A stretch of 64,000 nucleotides of DNA, from contig NZ_KB893387.1 of the NCBI RefSeq assembly GCF_000374085.1, positions 131,224 through 195,223 on the forward strand, given 5' to 3'. A program made the position numbers and the translations under genes. The stretch comes from Spirosoma spitsbergense DSM 19989 (GTDB taxonomy: Bacteria; Bacteroidota; Bacteroidia; Cytophagales; Spirosomataceae). The notes below the pieces were generated by a model. It did no database searches and had not been told where the DNA came from. It saw nothing but the letters and a program-made list of their open reading frames with translations. Each line of letters opens with the position of its first letter. The first letter of the stretch is position 1. Positions 49,177-59,342 of this stretch are shown here, in pieces.

Positions 49177-49770
49177 ATGGCCCGACTACTTAATGCCCTG
49201 CTGCGTTTATTTCTGATTGCCCTGTTCGTTGCCGGTCTGCTGGCCATCTGGGAGCAGATTCGGGGGAGTGATATGCTCAGTCGTTTCCGGCGGGGTGATA
49301 ACACTACGCAAAGCATTGTGCTAAAGGAAATCAAGGCGCTGGGTAAACTGGAACTGGTGAAATACACCTTCAAGGACATTGTGGAGCATGAGCAGGTGAA
49401 TACCTACTTGCCCAATGCCAACGCCATCCTAATTGTGGAAGGCGAAGCAACCGGCTGCATCGACCTGACTAAAATTACTGCTGATGACATTCAGGCTACC
49501 ACCGATTCAATAACGGTTTACCTGCCCAACCCTGAACTCTGCACCTGGAAAATAAACCACGACCGGTCGCGGGTGTACGATACGCGGTTTTCGTTTCTGG
49601 ATCAATCTATGTTGGTTAGTGATGCCTACAAGAAAGCCGAACGTCAGGTCAGGCAATCAGCGCTGGATGGGGGTATTCTGGATCAGACGCGCAAGAATGC
49701 GCACCAGCTATTGCCCCCGTTGCTGGAGCAACTCTCCGGCAAAAAAATAGGACTGGCCTTTCGGGAGTAA
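49177..49770 (+). CDS. DUF4230 family protein
   Basis: A 197-residue protein with an N-terminal membrane span (residues 7-24) and a DUF4230 domain: LVKYTFKDIVEHE, ILIVEGEATGCIDLTKI and VYLPNPELCTWKINHDRSRVYDTRFSF are family blocks. Function unknown; common in Bacteroidota and Firmicutes. Its stop codon lies within the left arm of a terminator. Confidence 0.82.
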   Translation: MARLLNALLRLFLIALFVAGLLAIWEQIRGSDMLSRFRRGDNTTQSIVLKEIKALGKLELVKYTFKDIVEHEQVNTYLPNANAILIVEGEATGCIDLTKITADDIQATTDSITVYLPNPELCTWKINHDRSRVYDTRFSFLDQSMLVSDAYKKAERQVRQSALDGGILDQTRKNAHQLLPPLLEQLSGKKIGLAFRE

Positions 49771-49799
49771 ACACCACAGCCCCGTAGCGTTTACTCCCG
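49762..49799. terminator. Hairpin between DUF4230 and cytochrome genes
   Basis: CGGGAGTAAAC pairs perfectly with GTTTACTCCCG (49762-49772 with 49789-49799). It contains the DUF4230 stop codon and serves convergent genes. Confidence 0.7.
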
Positions 49800-49803
49800 G
49801 GAT

Positions 49804-50217
49804 TTATGGCTCCAGTTTATACCATTTAACCTGTTTCATGGGGGGGCGTCGGAAGGTGCCTTTGTCACTCATCGACGCCGGGCCGTAATATGTTTCGAGG
49901 TAGTCCAGAACGACTTTTTCTGATTCGCCCAAATCCCAGAGCTTGTGGTATTTCTGCATCCACCGGATTCGGTCTACCCAGCCTGCCCGCGTAAAACGGT
50001 GCTGTAAAATAAGTTTTGAGGAGTGGCAGGCCGTACACTGCGCTTTTACCATCATCAGGTTCGGTGCATCGATGAGGCCACTTTCGGCATCTTTTTTTAG
50101 CGTATCGGCCCTGAAAGGTGGTTTTGCGCTGGAATACTGGGTTACGGAATTGTTCCGAAAACTGGCCAGGCCAATAAGTAGTGCACCCAGTAAGAAAGCT
50201 ATTTTCACTCCATTCAT
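49804..50217 (-). CDS. Small periplasmic c-type cytochrome, likely partner of the sulfite oxidase
   Basis: A 137-residue protein with a signal or anchor (IAFLLGALLIGLASF) and one haem motif CTACH at 61-65. The rest (HRFTRAGWVDRIRWMQKYHKLWDLG, DYLETYYGPA) resembles the small cytochrome subunit of SorAB-type sulfite dehydrogenases. It lies 47 bases downstream of the molybdoenzyme gene on the same strand, so it should be the electron acceptor. Confidence 0.85.
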   Translation of the reverse strand: MNGVKIAFLLGALLIGLASFRNNSVTQYSSAKPPFRADTLKKDAESGLIDAPNLMMVKAQCTACHSSKLILQHRFTRAGWVDRIRWMQKYHKLWDLGESEKVVLDYLETYYGPASMSDKGTFRRPPMKQVKWYKLEP

Positions 50218-50264
50218 ACGGCTATTGGTTGAGCAATGGGAAATCCTATTTTATGTGAACGGTT

Positions 50265-51503
50265 TTATACAACTGCTTTGACTGCAATGCGGTGGCAGGC
50301 GTTATTCAGATACCCACCCGGATTCCATTGCGGAATAACCATAGGCTGCGTAACGCCTTTGTCGTCTGTTGCCCGTACCCATACCTCGTAGTAACCGGGT
50401 TGCGGAAAGGCCAACTCGGCCGACCACTGTTGCCAGGCCAGCCTGTTTTTGGGCGGTGACAACTTACTTTTCTGCCAGGTAGCGCCGTAGTCGATAGAGG
50501 TATGCACTTCGGCAACGCTTCGATCACCTGCCCAGGCATGGCCGCGTATCGCTAATGGCTTTTTTATATCAACCATGGCCCCCGTTTTGGGATAAGTTAC
50601 CAGCGACTTCACCGGCATAGACTCGATGATGCGGAAGTTCTGGGGCGTTTCGGCAACTTTTTCACCCGGCTCCACGGGTCGAATGGGAACCTGGTAGCTA
50701 TGCCCCTCCATCTTGGCTCCGTCGTGTATTTTGTTACGAACGGCAATCGTGTGCAGCCACTTGCCCGATGTGGATGCGGGCCAGCCACCTACTACCAAAC
50801 GGAGCGGATAGCCATGTTCCAGCGGTATATCCTGCCCATTTACCGCCCAGGCAATGAGCGTTTCCTCTTCCAGCGCTTTCTTCATGGGCACCCCGCGCGA
50901 GATGGCTACTTTGGTGGGGTCCTGACTCAAATGCGGGTCTTTGCCGTAATAACCGATATATACCGCATCATCTTTTATACCCACATCGGCCAGAATATCC
51001 TTTAACCGAACACCCGTCCACTCGGCGCAGCTTACAGCACCCTGCTCCCACGGATTACCGGATGTTTGTGGCTGATACCCCGCCCGACCATTGCCCCCGC
51101 ACTCAAGCACGAGTTGATAGGTGTAGGGCTTAAATCGCTTTTTCAGATCATTGAGGGTATATGTTTTTGCACTTTTCACCGATTCGCCATTGATGGTCAG
51201 GGTCCAGGTTGCCGGATTGATGGGGTCGGTTGGTATCAGGCCATTGTTTCGAATAAACATTTTGCTGACCGGTGTAACGGCATCGTCGAGCAGATGAACC
51301 GGCGGCTCCACATTCCAGGGTTTGTCGCCCAGCACGGTCATTTCAGGGCTTTTTCCTTTGAGTGGATCGTAGTCGAAGGCGAGTGGCCGGTAATGAGGGG
51401 GTATTTTATCGGCGAAAATAATACTAGTCCCTGCCAGGGTGGCTACTGTTGCTAAAGTACTCTGCTGGAGAAAGCCCCGCCGATTAAAAATTGGTTGTTT
51501 CAT
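50265..51503 (-). CDS. Sulfite oxidase-type molybdoenzyme (SorA-like), Tat-exported
   Basis: A 412-residue protein starting at 51503 with a Tat-like motif NRRGFLQQST. The molybdenum-pterin domain contains the Mo-ligand Cys at about 135 in LVLECGGNGRAGY; the conserved RGVPMKKAL and HGYPLRLVVGGWPA blocks follow; the C-terminal Mo-co dimerisation domain (about 285-410) is Ig-like. It oxidises sulfite to sulfate in the periplasm and passes electrons to the cytochrome encoded next. A few codons are open upstream of the chosen start but add nothing. Confidence 0.9.
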   Translation of the reverse strand: MKQPIFNRRGFLQQSTLATVATLAGTSIIFADKIPPHYRPLAFDYDPLKGKSPEMTVLGDKPWNVEPPVHLLDDAVTPVSKMFIRNNGLIPTDPINPATWTLTINGESVKSAKTYTLNDLKKRFKPYTYQLVLECGGNGRAGYQPQTSGNPWEQGAVSCAEWTGVRLKDILADVGIKDDAVYIGYYGKDPHLSQDPTKVAISRGVPMKKALEEETLIAWAVNGQDIPLEHGYPLRLVVGGWPASTSGKWLHTIAVRNKIHDGAKMEGHSYQVPIRPVEPGEKVAETPQNFRIIESMPVKSLVTYPKTGAMVDIKKPLAIRGHAWAGDRSVAEVHTSIDYGATWQKSKLSPPKNRLAWQQWSAELAFPQPGYYEVWVRATDDKGVTQPMVIPQWNPGGYLNNACHRIAVKAVV

Positions 51504-51701
51504 ACCGTATGTTTTGCCCATTTAAAAGTAATCTGCCCAATAAGTATACTACTGAATAGATGCTCTGGTTCCACTGAAATCTGTTCAACTGCGTAATCCG
51601 TATAAATAATATCTCATTTTGCGATAGCGTATTTAAGACTTTTTAATGAATATAGTGGTTGAAAAAAGCGTTTTATTAGACCATTTAATGACCAGCGTTT
51701 T

Positions 51702-52262
51702 ATGAATACAACCCCATTTTCTGTAATGAACGGAAGTCTGCTGATTGCCGAGCCATTTATGGGCGATACTAATTTTGAGCGTAGTGTCGTGTTGGTTTGC
51801 GAACATAATCAGGCCGGCACATTTGGACTTGTTCTGAATCAATCGACTAACATTCACCTGAGCGATGTCATTGAAGAAGTTCAGGCCGACCTCCCCGTGT
51901 TTGTGGGTGGACCTGTTCAACAAAACACGCTCCACTTCATCCACCGTCGCCCCGACCTCATCGATGATTCGATTCCGGTGGTGGATGGGCTGTACTGGAG
52001 TGGTGATTTTGACCAGATCAAACGTGCTGTCAATCTGGGAACGCTCACGGAACGGGATGCCCGCTTTTTTATCGGTTACTCGGGCTGGAGTGAGGGGCAA
52101 CTAGAAGACGAACTGCGTCAGAAATCCTGGATCATCAGCCACATCAATGCTGATTTTCTGTTCGACACACCAACCAGCGAGTTTTGGCGGGGCGTATTGA
52201 AACGAATGGGGGGGGAGTACAAATCCATTGCCCATTACCCGGTCGATCCACGGCTTAATTAA
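51702..52262 (+). CDS. yqgE: YqgE/AlgH family protein
   Basis: A 186-residue protein of the AlgH/YqgE fold. Blocks seen are GSLLIAEPFMGDTNFERSVVLVCEHN near the N-terminus, GTFGLVLNQ, VFVGGPVQQNTLHFIH and FIGYSGWSEGQLEDEL. Despite the alginate name its role is unclear. Standard length. Confidence 0.92.
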   Translation: MNTTPFSVMNGSLLIAEPFMGDTNFERSVVLVCEHNQAGTFGLVLNQSTNIHLSDVIEEVQADLPVFVGGPVQQNTLHFIHRRPDLIDDSIPVVDGLYWSGDFDQIKRAVNLGTLTERDARFFIGYSGWSEGQLEDELRQKSWIISHINADFLFDTPTSEFWRGVLKRMGGEYKSIAHYPVDPRLN

Positions 52263-52327
52263 TTGGTCCGGATAGCCGTACACTGAAAGTAGACAACGGC
52301 TTCCTGACTTTTTTTAACCAATTTTGT

Positions 52328-52369
52328 ACTACTCCTGCGTTTTGGACGAAACCGGGCCGGAGGAGTAGT
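52328..52369. other. Inverted repeat in the yqgE-porT-like spacer
   Basis: ACTACTCCT pairs with AGGAGTAGT across a 24-base loop, ending 18 bases before the next start codon. May be a terminator of yqgE or a leader structure; no T-run follows. Confidence 0.4.
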
Positions 52370-52387
52370 TCACCTTATCAGTTCTGT

Positions 52388-52996
52388 ATGCATACGTATC
52401 GATTACTGTTTTTTGTTTGCCTGATAACTTCTTGTTTCGTCGCGCAGGCCCAAAGCGACAAGCCCATTGGTGGGCATTTTGGGGTGAAAGTTGGTGCCTC
52501 ATTCACGCAGATAGCCATTTCGGGTTCTACTGTCAATATTCCAAAACGAGGTTTACAGCCTCATCTGGGCCTCATGTACCGGTACCGGTACAACCGCTAT
52601 GTGGTGCAGCCCGAAGTAATACTGTCTGTTAGAGGGGGTACGTTTCAGCAGGAACAGAATGGCGGAACGCGGTCTACAACGGGCGTTTCCTATTACTATG
52701 CCAGTATTCCGCTGATGCTTGGCTACATTCCAACGGAAGGCCTGACCCTACAGGCCGGCCCTGAATTTAGTTATGCCCTCAATGCCGGACAAACTGGTGG
52801 CCCTGGAGCCAATAGTGATCTTGGTATAGCCGTGGGAGCTCATTACGACTTCCTGGACATGCTCAATAAATTCAGTTTGCATGTCCGTTACATATACGGC
52901 TTTACCAACGTGTCGCCTGAAGCAACAGCTGCCTATTACAACCGAAACCTGCAAGTCTCACTGGTTTATAACCTGTTTCCCAAAAAGAAGAAGTAG
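52388..52996 (+). CDS. Outer-membrane beta-barrel protein, PorT-like
   Basis: A 202-residue protein with signal peptide (LLFFVCLITSCFVAQAQS) and about eight predicted strands: FGVKVGASFTQIAI, LGLMYRYRYNRYVVQPEVILSVRGGTF, YYYASIPLMLGYIP and the final LQVSLVYNLFPKKKK. Belongs to the broad opacity/PorT-like family of Bacteroidota small barrels. Function unknown. Confidence 0.8.
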   Translation: MHTYRLLFFVCLITSCFVAQAQSDKPIGGHFGVKVGASFTQIAISGSTVNIPKRGLQPHLGLMYRYRYNRYVVQPEVILSVRGGTFQQEQNGGTRSTTGVSYYYASIPLMLGYIPTEGLTLQAGPEFSYALNAGQTGGPGANSDLGIAVGAHYDFLDMLNKFSLHVRYIYGFTNVSPEATAAYYNRNLQVSLVYNLFPKKKK

Positions 52997-53006
52997 CGAG
53001 GTAGTC

Positions 53007-53109
53007 GGTTTATGGTTTGTAGTATACGGTCAGCTGATCGCACCGGCGGACCGGCATGGATTACTGCTGCATTCGCTTCCCGTAAACTATAAACCATAAA
53101 CTACAAACC
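53007..53109. repeat. Intergenic inverted repeat with GC-rich core
   Basis: Arms made of TTTATGGTTT-type words: 53007-53029 pairs with the right arm 53080-53109 at 20 of 22 positions. The centre holds CACCGGCGGACCGG, a core shared with the groES-groEL spacer. It ends ten bases before nuoA. Confidence 0.65.
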
Positions 53110-53118
53110 TGTCCATTC

Positions 53119-53586
53119 ATGCTCTCCCAGTTCGGTATAATTCTGCTGTTTATTCTGGCCGCGTTTGCGTTCGTAGCTATCGTATTGTTTGTGGCGCGTC
53201 TACTGCGGCCAAACAAACCGAATGTTGAGAAGAACAGCACGTACGAATCGGGTGAGGAGCCTGCCGGGAACGCGAACGTGCAGTTCAACATCCGATTTTA
53301 TGTGATTGCCTTAGTGTTCGTCCTGTTCGATGTTGAACTGGTTTTTCTGTTTCCGTGGGCCACCGTATTCGGTCAGGAGCGATTGATCAGTGCAACGGGT
53401 GGTAGGTGGGGCTGGTTTGCCCTGGTAGAAGTTATCCTGTTCGTTGCCGTTCTGGCCCTGGGGCTGGCCTACGTGTGGGCAAAGGGCTACCTCGACTGGG
53501 TGAAGCCTCAACCTAAAGTGCCAACGCTGGAAACGAAAGTACCCCCGCATTTGTATCAACAGGTAAACGACCGTTACAAACGTTGA
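53119..53586 (+). CDS. nuoA: NADH-quinone oxidoreductase subunit A
   Basis: A 155-residue membrane subunit of complex I with three spans (about 5-27, 66-86, 97-117). The conserved YESGEEPAGNANVQFNIRFYVIALVFVLFDVELVFLFPWA block is intact. Its C-terminal tail (about 120-155) is longer and more polar than in E. coli. The stop overlaps the next gene (TTGA). Confidence 0.94.
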   Translation: MLSQFGIILLFILAAFAFVAIVLFVARLLRPNKPNVEKNSTYESGEEPAGNANVQFNIRFYVIALVFVLFDVELVFLFPWATVFGQERLISATGGRWGWFALVEVILFVAVLALGLAYVWAKGYLDWVKPQPKVPTLETKVPPHLYQQVNDRYKR

Positions 53587-54143
53587 CCTGGTCCCTGTTT
53601 CGCTACTTCTGGCTAACGCTATTTACGGGTTGTTTCCTGACTGATACCCTATGGGCACAGCAACCAGCTGTTGCAGGATATCACGTGAAAGTTAAAACAA
53701 GCTCAGGAAATTATTTTTCAGGCTTATTACAAGAGGTAACAAGTTCATATCTGTACATTGGGAATGACCCCTATGAACCAGAGAGTAGGATTCCGCTGGA
53801 CGATGTATTGAAAGTAGTTATTCGTCGGCAAAACAAAAAGAACGCGGTTATCAGTGGAGCCGTTGTCGGAGGGCTCATGCTGGGATTCATAACGAACCAA
53901 TCCCTTCAAAGGGTTCCGCCCCGAAGTTTGTTTACCTACGGTCTGATTCTGACATTTGCTGCGGCAGGTGGCGCTGCTGGCGGGGCATTGGCCGGATCAA
54001 CACTACATAACGTATCGACCAGCCGAACGATTCGTCCGCCAAAAAATGAAGACGCCAGCCTTAACCTGTTTCGCCAGTTGGAGCCTTACAGCGCACGATA
54101 TCAGCAGGATTTTATTAACCGATTACCCCAAACTAATAACTAA
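53583..54143 (+). CDS. Unknown membrane protein encoded between nuoA and nuoB
   Basis: A 186-residue protein starting at a TTG that overlaps the nuoA stop. N-terminal signal or span (FRYFWLTLFTGCFLTDTLWAQ), then a short beta segment (YHVKVKTSSGNYFSGLLQEV...IPLDDVLKVVIRR) and two glycine-rich hydrophobic spans (about 88-104 and 119-142). I do not recognise a complex I subunit. The N-terminal half resembles small beta-barrel (Sm-like) domains of envelope proteins. It ends directly at the nuoB ATG, so the three genes are tightly coupled. Confidence 0.7.
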   Translation: MTWSLFRYFWLTLFTGCFLTDTLWAQQPAVAGYHVKVKTSSGNYFSGLLQEVTSSYLYIGNDPYEPESRIPLDDVLKVVIRRQNKKNAVISGAVVGGLMLGFITNQSLQRVPPRSLFTYGLILTFAAAGGAAGGALAGSTLHNVSTSRTIRPPKNEDASLNLFRQLEPYSARYQQDFINRLPQTNN

Positions 54144-54668
54144 ATGGCTACTCATCCCGCATCCGATAAATCAGGTGAAGCCAGCGTCATGCTGATGCAC
54201 TCCGAAGACCTGCTAAACTGGTCGCGGGAGAAATCGATGTGGCCCCTCACGTTCGGACTCGCCTGCTGCGCTATTGAAATGATGGGCGCCATGACGGCCA
54301 GTTACGATCTCGAACGGTTTGGTATCTTCCCGCGCCCTTCTCCCCGTCAGTCCGACATCATGATCGTTTCTGGCACGGTAACCTACAAAATGGCCGATCG
54401 TATCCGACGCTTATATGAGCAGATGGCCGAACCCCGGTACGTTATTTCGATGGGGTCCTGCTCCAACTGCGGTGGTCCTTACTGGCAGCATGGCTATCAC
54501 GTAGTAAAAGGGGTGGATCGCATTATTCCGGTAGACGTGTATGTGCCCGGCTGCCCACCCCGCCCCGAGGCCCTTATCGATGGTTTTTTGAAATTACAGG
54601 AGAAAATAAGAACTGAGCATCCGCTCCAGAAGGAGCCTGTGCAGAAAGAGCATCTCCCAAACGAGTGA
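54144..54668 (+). CDS. nuoB: NADH-quinone oxidoreductase subunit B
   Basis: A 174-residue iron-sulfur subunit carrying cluster N2. The ligands are the tandem Cys in [12 protein letters not shown], the Cys in [10 protein letters not shown] and the Cys in [14 protein letters not shown]. The N-terminus carries a short extension. No nuoC follows; the next gene is an unrelated membrane protein, so the rest of complex I must be elsewhere. Confidence 0.95.
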   Translation: MATHPASDKSGEASVMLMHSEDLLNWSREKSMWPLTFGLACCAIEMMGAMTASYDLERFGIFPRPSPRQSDIMIVSGTVTYKMADRIRRLYEQMAEPRYVISMGSCSNCGGPYWQHGYHVVKGVDRIIPVDVYVPGCPPRPEALIDGFLKLQEKIRTEHPLQKEPVQKEHLPNE

Positions 54669-54705
54669 ATTTTTAGCCCTTGTAACACGCTGAAGGGAAC
54701 ACGCC

Positions 54706-55641
54706 ATGAACGTACTAAGTAACGCACTTCGTCAAACGTCCGGATCAATCCGATTGATAGGACTCATCTACTGCGTCACGCTGGTGCTGGGTTTGCTGGT
54801 GACGTTGCCGTTTTATAACACGCTTAACGCTGAAGCGCATAGCTCAATGGCTTTCCTGAAGTTGCTGGATGGGTTTAATTATACCGTTTACTCCGATTTC
54901 ATGCATAATAGCCAAAAGGCCCTTTCGCCACTTTTCAGCGTTGGCCGGTTGTTGGGTGTGTTGTACATTTTTCTGAGTATTTTCTTTGCCGGGGGTATCC
55001 TCCTGCGTTTTGCTCAACCCGGCACCCCATTCAACGCTGGTTCATTTTGGCAGGGATGTGCCGAGTACGTTGGGCGATTTTTGAAAATCTTCGGCGTAAC
55101 GATGCTGTTTATTCTGGTCGAAACGATAATCTGGCTGTTGGCGGGTTCGCTGGCTGGTTTTGCTCTGAGCGATTCCCTGACAGAACGAGGACTGTTCTGG
55201 ATTGGAGCCGTATTTTTCGCGCTCTTCCTTCTTACCAGTACCTTACTGCTGTGCATTGGCGATTATGCCAAAGTCCTGATGTTTCGGGAAGACGAGCGTA
55301 ACCCATTCCGGGCGTTCGGTCGGGCTGGTCGGCTGGTGCTCAAAAACATAGCCCGAACCTATGGCTTATACTGGCTTCTTATTCTTATCGGTTCAGCTTT
55401 GTTTGGTATCTACTTTCTGCTCGATGCCCTAATTCCCATGAGCAACTGGGGGACCGTCCTGCTCATGTTTATGATTCAGCAAAGCCTGATCTTCGCCCGC
55501 ACCGGGCTGAAAGTGTTGTCGTTGGGTGTAACTTATACTGTTTACGAAAGTCTGCCTCATCCAATTCTCATTCCCACCCCCATCACGGTAATTACCCCGG
55601 CTTCTGCATCCGATGATGAATCACAATTTAGTACGGTTTAA
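54706..55641 (+). CDS. Hypothetical multispan membrane protein
   Basis: A 311-residue protein with about six spans (near 18-38, 82-102, 126-150, 158-182, 219-243 and 246-266) and a polar C-terminal tail. It looks like the widespread but uncharacterised glycerophosphodiester-transporter-like or DUF4013-like membrane domains, but no motif settles this. Thirty-seven bases after nuoB; may be cotranscribed. Confidence 0.7.
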   Translation: MNVLSNALRQTSGSIRLIGLIYCVTLVLGLLVTLPFYNTLNAEAHSSMAFLKLLDGFNYTVYSDFMHNSQKALSPLFSVGRLLGVLYIFLSIFFAGGILLRFAQPGTPFNAGSFWQGCAEYVGRFLKIFGVTMLFILVETIIWLLAGSLAGFALSDSLTERGLFWIGAVFFALFLLTSTLLLCIGDYAKVLMFREDERNPFRAFGRAGRLVLKNIARTYGLYWLLILIGSALFGIYFLLDALIPMSNWGTVLLMFMIQQSLIFARTGLKVLSLGVTYTVYESLPHPILIPTPITVITPASASDDESQFSTV

Positions 55642-55738
55642 GCAGTGGGCGGAGTATGATGGACTTTAGTCCTATTACTACAGTGACATACCCATGAGCC
55701 GGAGTGAATGCCGTATTATTCGATCATTATTCACAACA

Positions 55739-55774
55739 AAAAAAAGCCCCAGCCAAAAGACCGGGGCTTTTTTT
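55739..55774 (-). terminator. Terminator of groEL
   Basis: A 12-bp stem AAAAAAAGCCCC with GGGGCTTTTTTT (55739-55750 with 55763-55774), T-run on either strand; ends groEL and the converging membrane gene. Confidence 0.9.
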
Positions 55775-55794
55775 ATAGACTAGCGAAGCGGATG

Positions 55795-57538
<1,744 letters not shown>

Positions 57539-57541
57539 GAG

Positions 57542-57838
57542 TTACAGGATTGCGAAAATATCGGATTCACGCATGATGAGATACTCTTTGCTGTCAACGG
57601 TGATTTCCGTACCAGCATACTTGCCGTAAAGAACCGTATCGCCCACCTGAACCGTGAGTGGCTCATCTTTCTTACCCGCACCAACAGCAACGACCGTTCC
57701 ACGTTGGGGTTTCTCTTTGGCTGTGTCAGGAATAATAATTCCGAACGAGGTTTTCTCTTCAGCCGGGGCGGCTTCCACCAGGACCCGGTCGGCCAGCGGT
57801 TTCACGTTTACTTTAACGCTTTCCGTTTCTGCTACCAT
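57542..57838 (-). CDS. groS: Co-chaperonin GroES
   Basis: A 98-residue co-chaperonin starting [20 protein letters not shown]. The mobile loop region TSFGIIIPD and the block YGKYAGTEI are intact. Twenty extra codons are open upstream but lie outside the conserved family N-terminus. First gene of groSL; a possible -7 box (TACATTTA, 57882 to 57875 on the minus strand) lies 37 bases upstream. Confidence 0.97.
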   Translation of the reverse strand: MVAETESVKVNVKPLADRVLVEAAPAEEKTSFGIIIPDTAKEKPQRGTVVAVGAGKKDEPLTVQVGDTVLYGKYAGTEITVDSKEYLIMRESDIFAIL

Positions 57839-57919
57839 GATAATGAATTGATTAAGGTTATTAAACTGTTTGTATAAATGTACATCCAACAACCGCACTA
57901 GCGGTTATACTTGTCAGGG

Positions 57920-58046
57920 TGCCAATTACTGTGCCAACCCGGGCAGACTGTCAAATTTTCAGACTTTAGCCTGACATACTGCCAATTACCCTCTTTACTA
58001 AACTTTCTTTGGCAGGTAAAGCGCATTTGACGAACAGAATTTGGCA
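57920..58046. promoter_or_regulatory. Cluster of five TTGGCA motifs between groES and the divergent gene
   Basis: TTGGCA occurs on the minus strand at 57920-57925, 57932-57937 and 57980-57985, and on the plus strand at 58009-58014 and 58041-58046. Two of the minus copies are spaced 12 bases apart and share TTGGCAC; the plus copy at 58009 has GG and GC separated by ten bases, as in sigma-54 promoters (GG-N10-GC). No CIRCE element is present. Probably regulatory for groSL and/or the gene at 58107. Confidence 0.4.
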
Positions 58047-58106
58047 GTCTTTTCTAAATTGAGTACTTTACGTATTGAATACACCTGAAAAGACATTGTC
58101 CGGTCT

Positions 58107-58814
58107 ATGAAAAAATTACAATCCGACTGGTTCACGCAAAACTGGCTTGATGCCGAATACCAGAAATATGTCTTGATGGCATACCTGCAAGCCGTTCAGC
58201 AAAACTTTACAGACCATAAACTCTGCCCCGACTTGCCCGAACTGCGTAGTCATTACGACGATGGGATTCGTTTTTCGAGGGGCAAAGGTACGCTAAATGC
58301 TGCGTTCCCCAAGCGGGTTAGTGGAGTGAGTGGCCCACCACCCCGCATTGACTATAAATCGGAAGTGACGGACTCCGCATTCATGGCCGAAGTAGATGCC
58401 ATTATGGATTTTGCCCTGCCGCGTTTTCAGGCCCTGGTGACGGAAGGGCAGCAGCGTTGGACTGATATTGCCCAGTCACTAATGCTGACCCCCATTGGGC
58501 TTTTGCCCCTGCGGCCGGAGGAGGGCTATTTAATGCTTCACGCGACTAACCAGGCCGAAACGCAGGTTTACTATTTCTGCCTGACGCTATACTCAGAACA
58601 GGAACCCGGTGGTCGTTTGGTCCAGCTACGATTGGTGGATGTTATCCAGAAGAGCATAGTGAACACGTTTGAAAATATTAAACTCGACCTCATTCGGAGA
58701 CACCGGGAATTACCAAACCCGGCAACGTACATGCTGGAGAGTCAAAAACCCTACCCTGTTCAGGAAACGCTCCTGCCCATTGCCCGTCAGTTACTGGCGC
58801 AGGCAGTAGCATGA
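58107..58814 (+). CDS. Conserved hypothetical protein
   Basis: A 235-residue soluble protein with no signal or membrane span. Mixed alpha/beta; LDAEYQKYVLMAYLQAVQQNFTDHKLCPDLPELRSHY near the N-terminus and GLLPLRPEEGYLMLH in the middle are the most protein-like conserved-looking stretches. I do not recognise the family. Divergent from groES across a motif-rich spacer and followed by a strong terminator. Confidence 0.75.
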   Translation: MKKLQSDWFTQNWLDAEYQKYVLMAYLQAVQQNFTDHKLCPDLPELRSHYDDGIRFSRGKGTLNAAFPKRVSGVSGPPPRIDYKSEVTDSAFMAEVDAIMDFALPRFQALVTEGQQRWTDIAQSLMLTPIGLLPLRPEEGYLMLHATNQAETQVYYFCLTLYSEQEPGGRLVQLRLVDVIQKSIVNTFENIKLDLIRRHRELPNPATYMLESQKPYPVQETLLPIARQLLAQAVA

Positions 58815-58833
58815 CACATAGAAAATGCTGAAA

Positions 58834-58871
58834 ATCAAAAAGCCACCTTTTATAAGGTGGCTTTTTGATTG
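58834..58871. terminator. Terminator between convergent hypothetical gene and secG
   Basis: A perfect 17-bp stem AATCAAAAAGCCACCTT (58834-58850) with 58855-58871, TTAT loop, A/T runs on both sides, so it works in both directions. Confidence 0.9.
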
Positions 58872-58890
58872 CCGAATAATCAGTAATAAG

Positions 58891-59283
58891 TTACTTCTGG
58901 GGCGTCAGCGCCGAGGTAGAAGCACCCGGTGTAACCGCACCCGGAGCCGCCTGATTGGGGGCCGCGCCCGCAGCAGGACCTGGAGCCGCAGCGCCGGGGA
59001 GCGTTTGTGTTTGTGCCCGGTCTACGTTGGCACTGTTGATGACCCCTGCCTGATTTCGGTCTACCAGTACGTACGTGGCCAGCGACAGAACCATCATGGC
59101 GATTCCAAGCCCCCAGGTAATCTGTTCGAGCAGGTCGGTCGTCTTTTTGACACCCATCAGTTGATTGGAACCCAGACCGCCAAATTCACCTGTTAATCCA
59201 CCACCTTTCGAATTCTGAATCAAAACAATCAGAATGAGCAGAACTGTGATGATGCAGATGAGGATAATAAGTGCCGTTATCAT
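58891..59283 (-). CDS. secG: Preprotein translocase subunit SecG
   Basis: A 130-residue subunit of SecYEG. Two spans (about 4-24 and 55-75) enclose the family block IQNSKGGGLTGEFGG. The C-terminus (about 95-130) is an Ala/Pro/Gly-rich low-complexity tail, usual in Bacteroidota. Last gene of the miaB to secG run. Confidence 0.93.
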   Translation of the reverse strand: MITALIILICIITVLLILIVLIQNSKGGGLTGEFGGLGSNQLMGVKKTTDLLEQITWGLGIAMMVLSLATYVLVDRNQAGVINSANVDRAQTQTLPGAAAPGPAAGAAPNQAAPGAVTPGASTSALTPQK

Positions 59284-59342
59284 GAAAAAATTGCTAAATT
59301 ATATACGTTATATGTGTTGTCAGGGCTAAAGAAAAGAATCGG

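Noticed and set aside
57839..58106. CIRCE (HrcA) operator for groSL
   Set aside because: No TTAGCACTC-N9-GAGTGCTAA sequence or near match is present.
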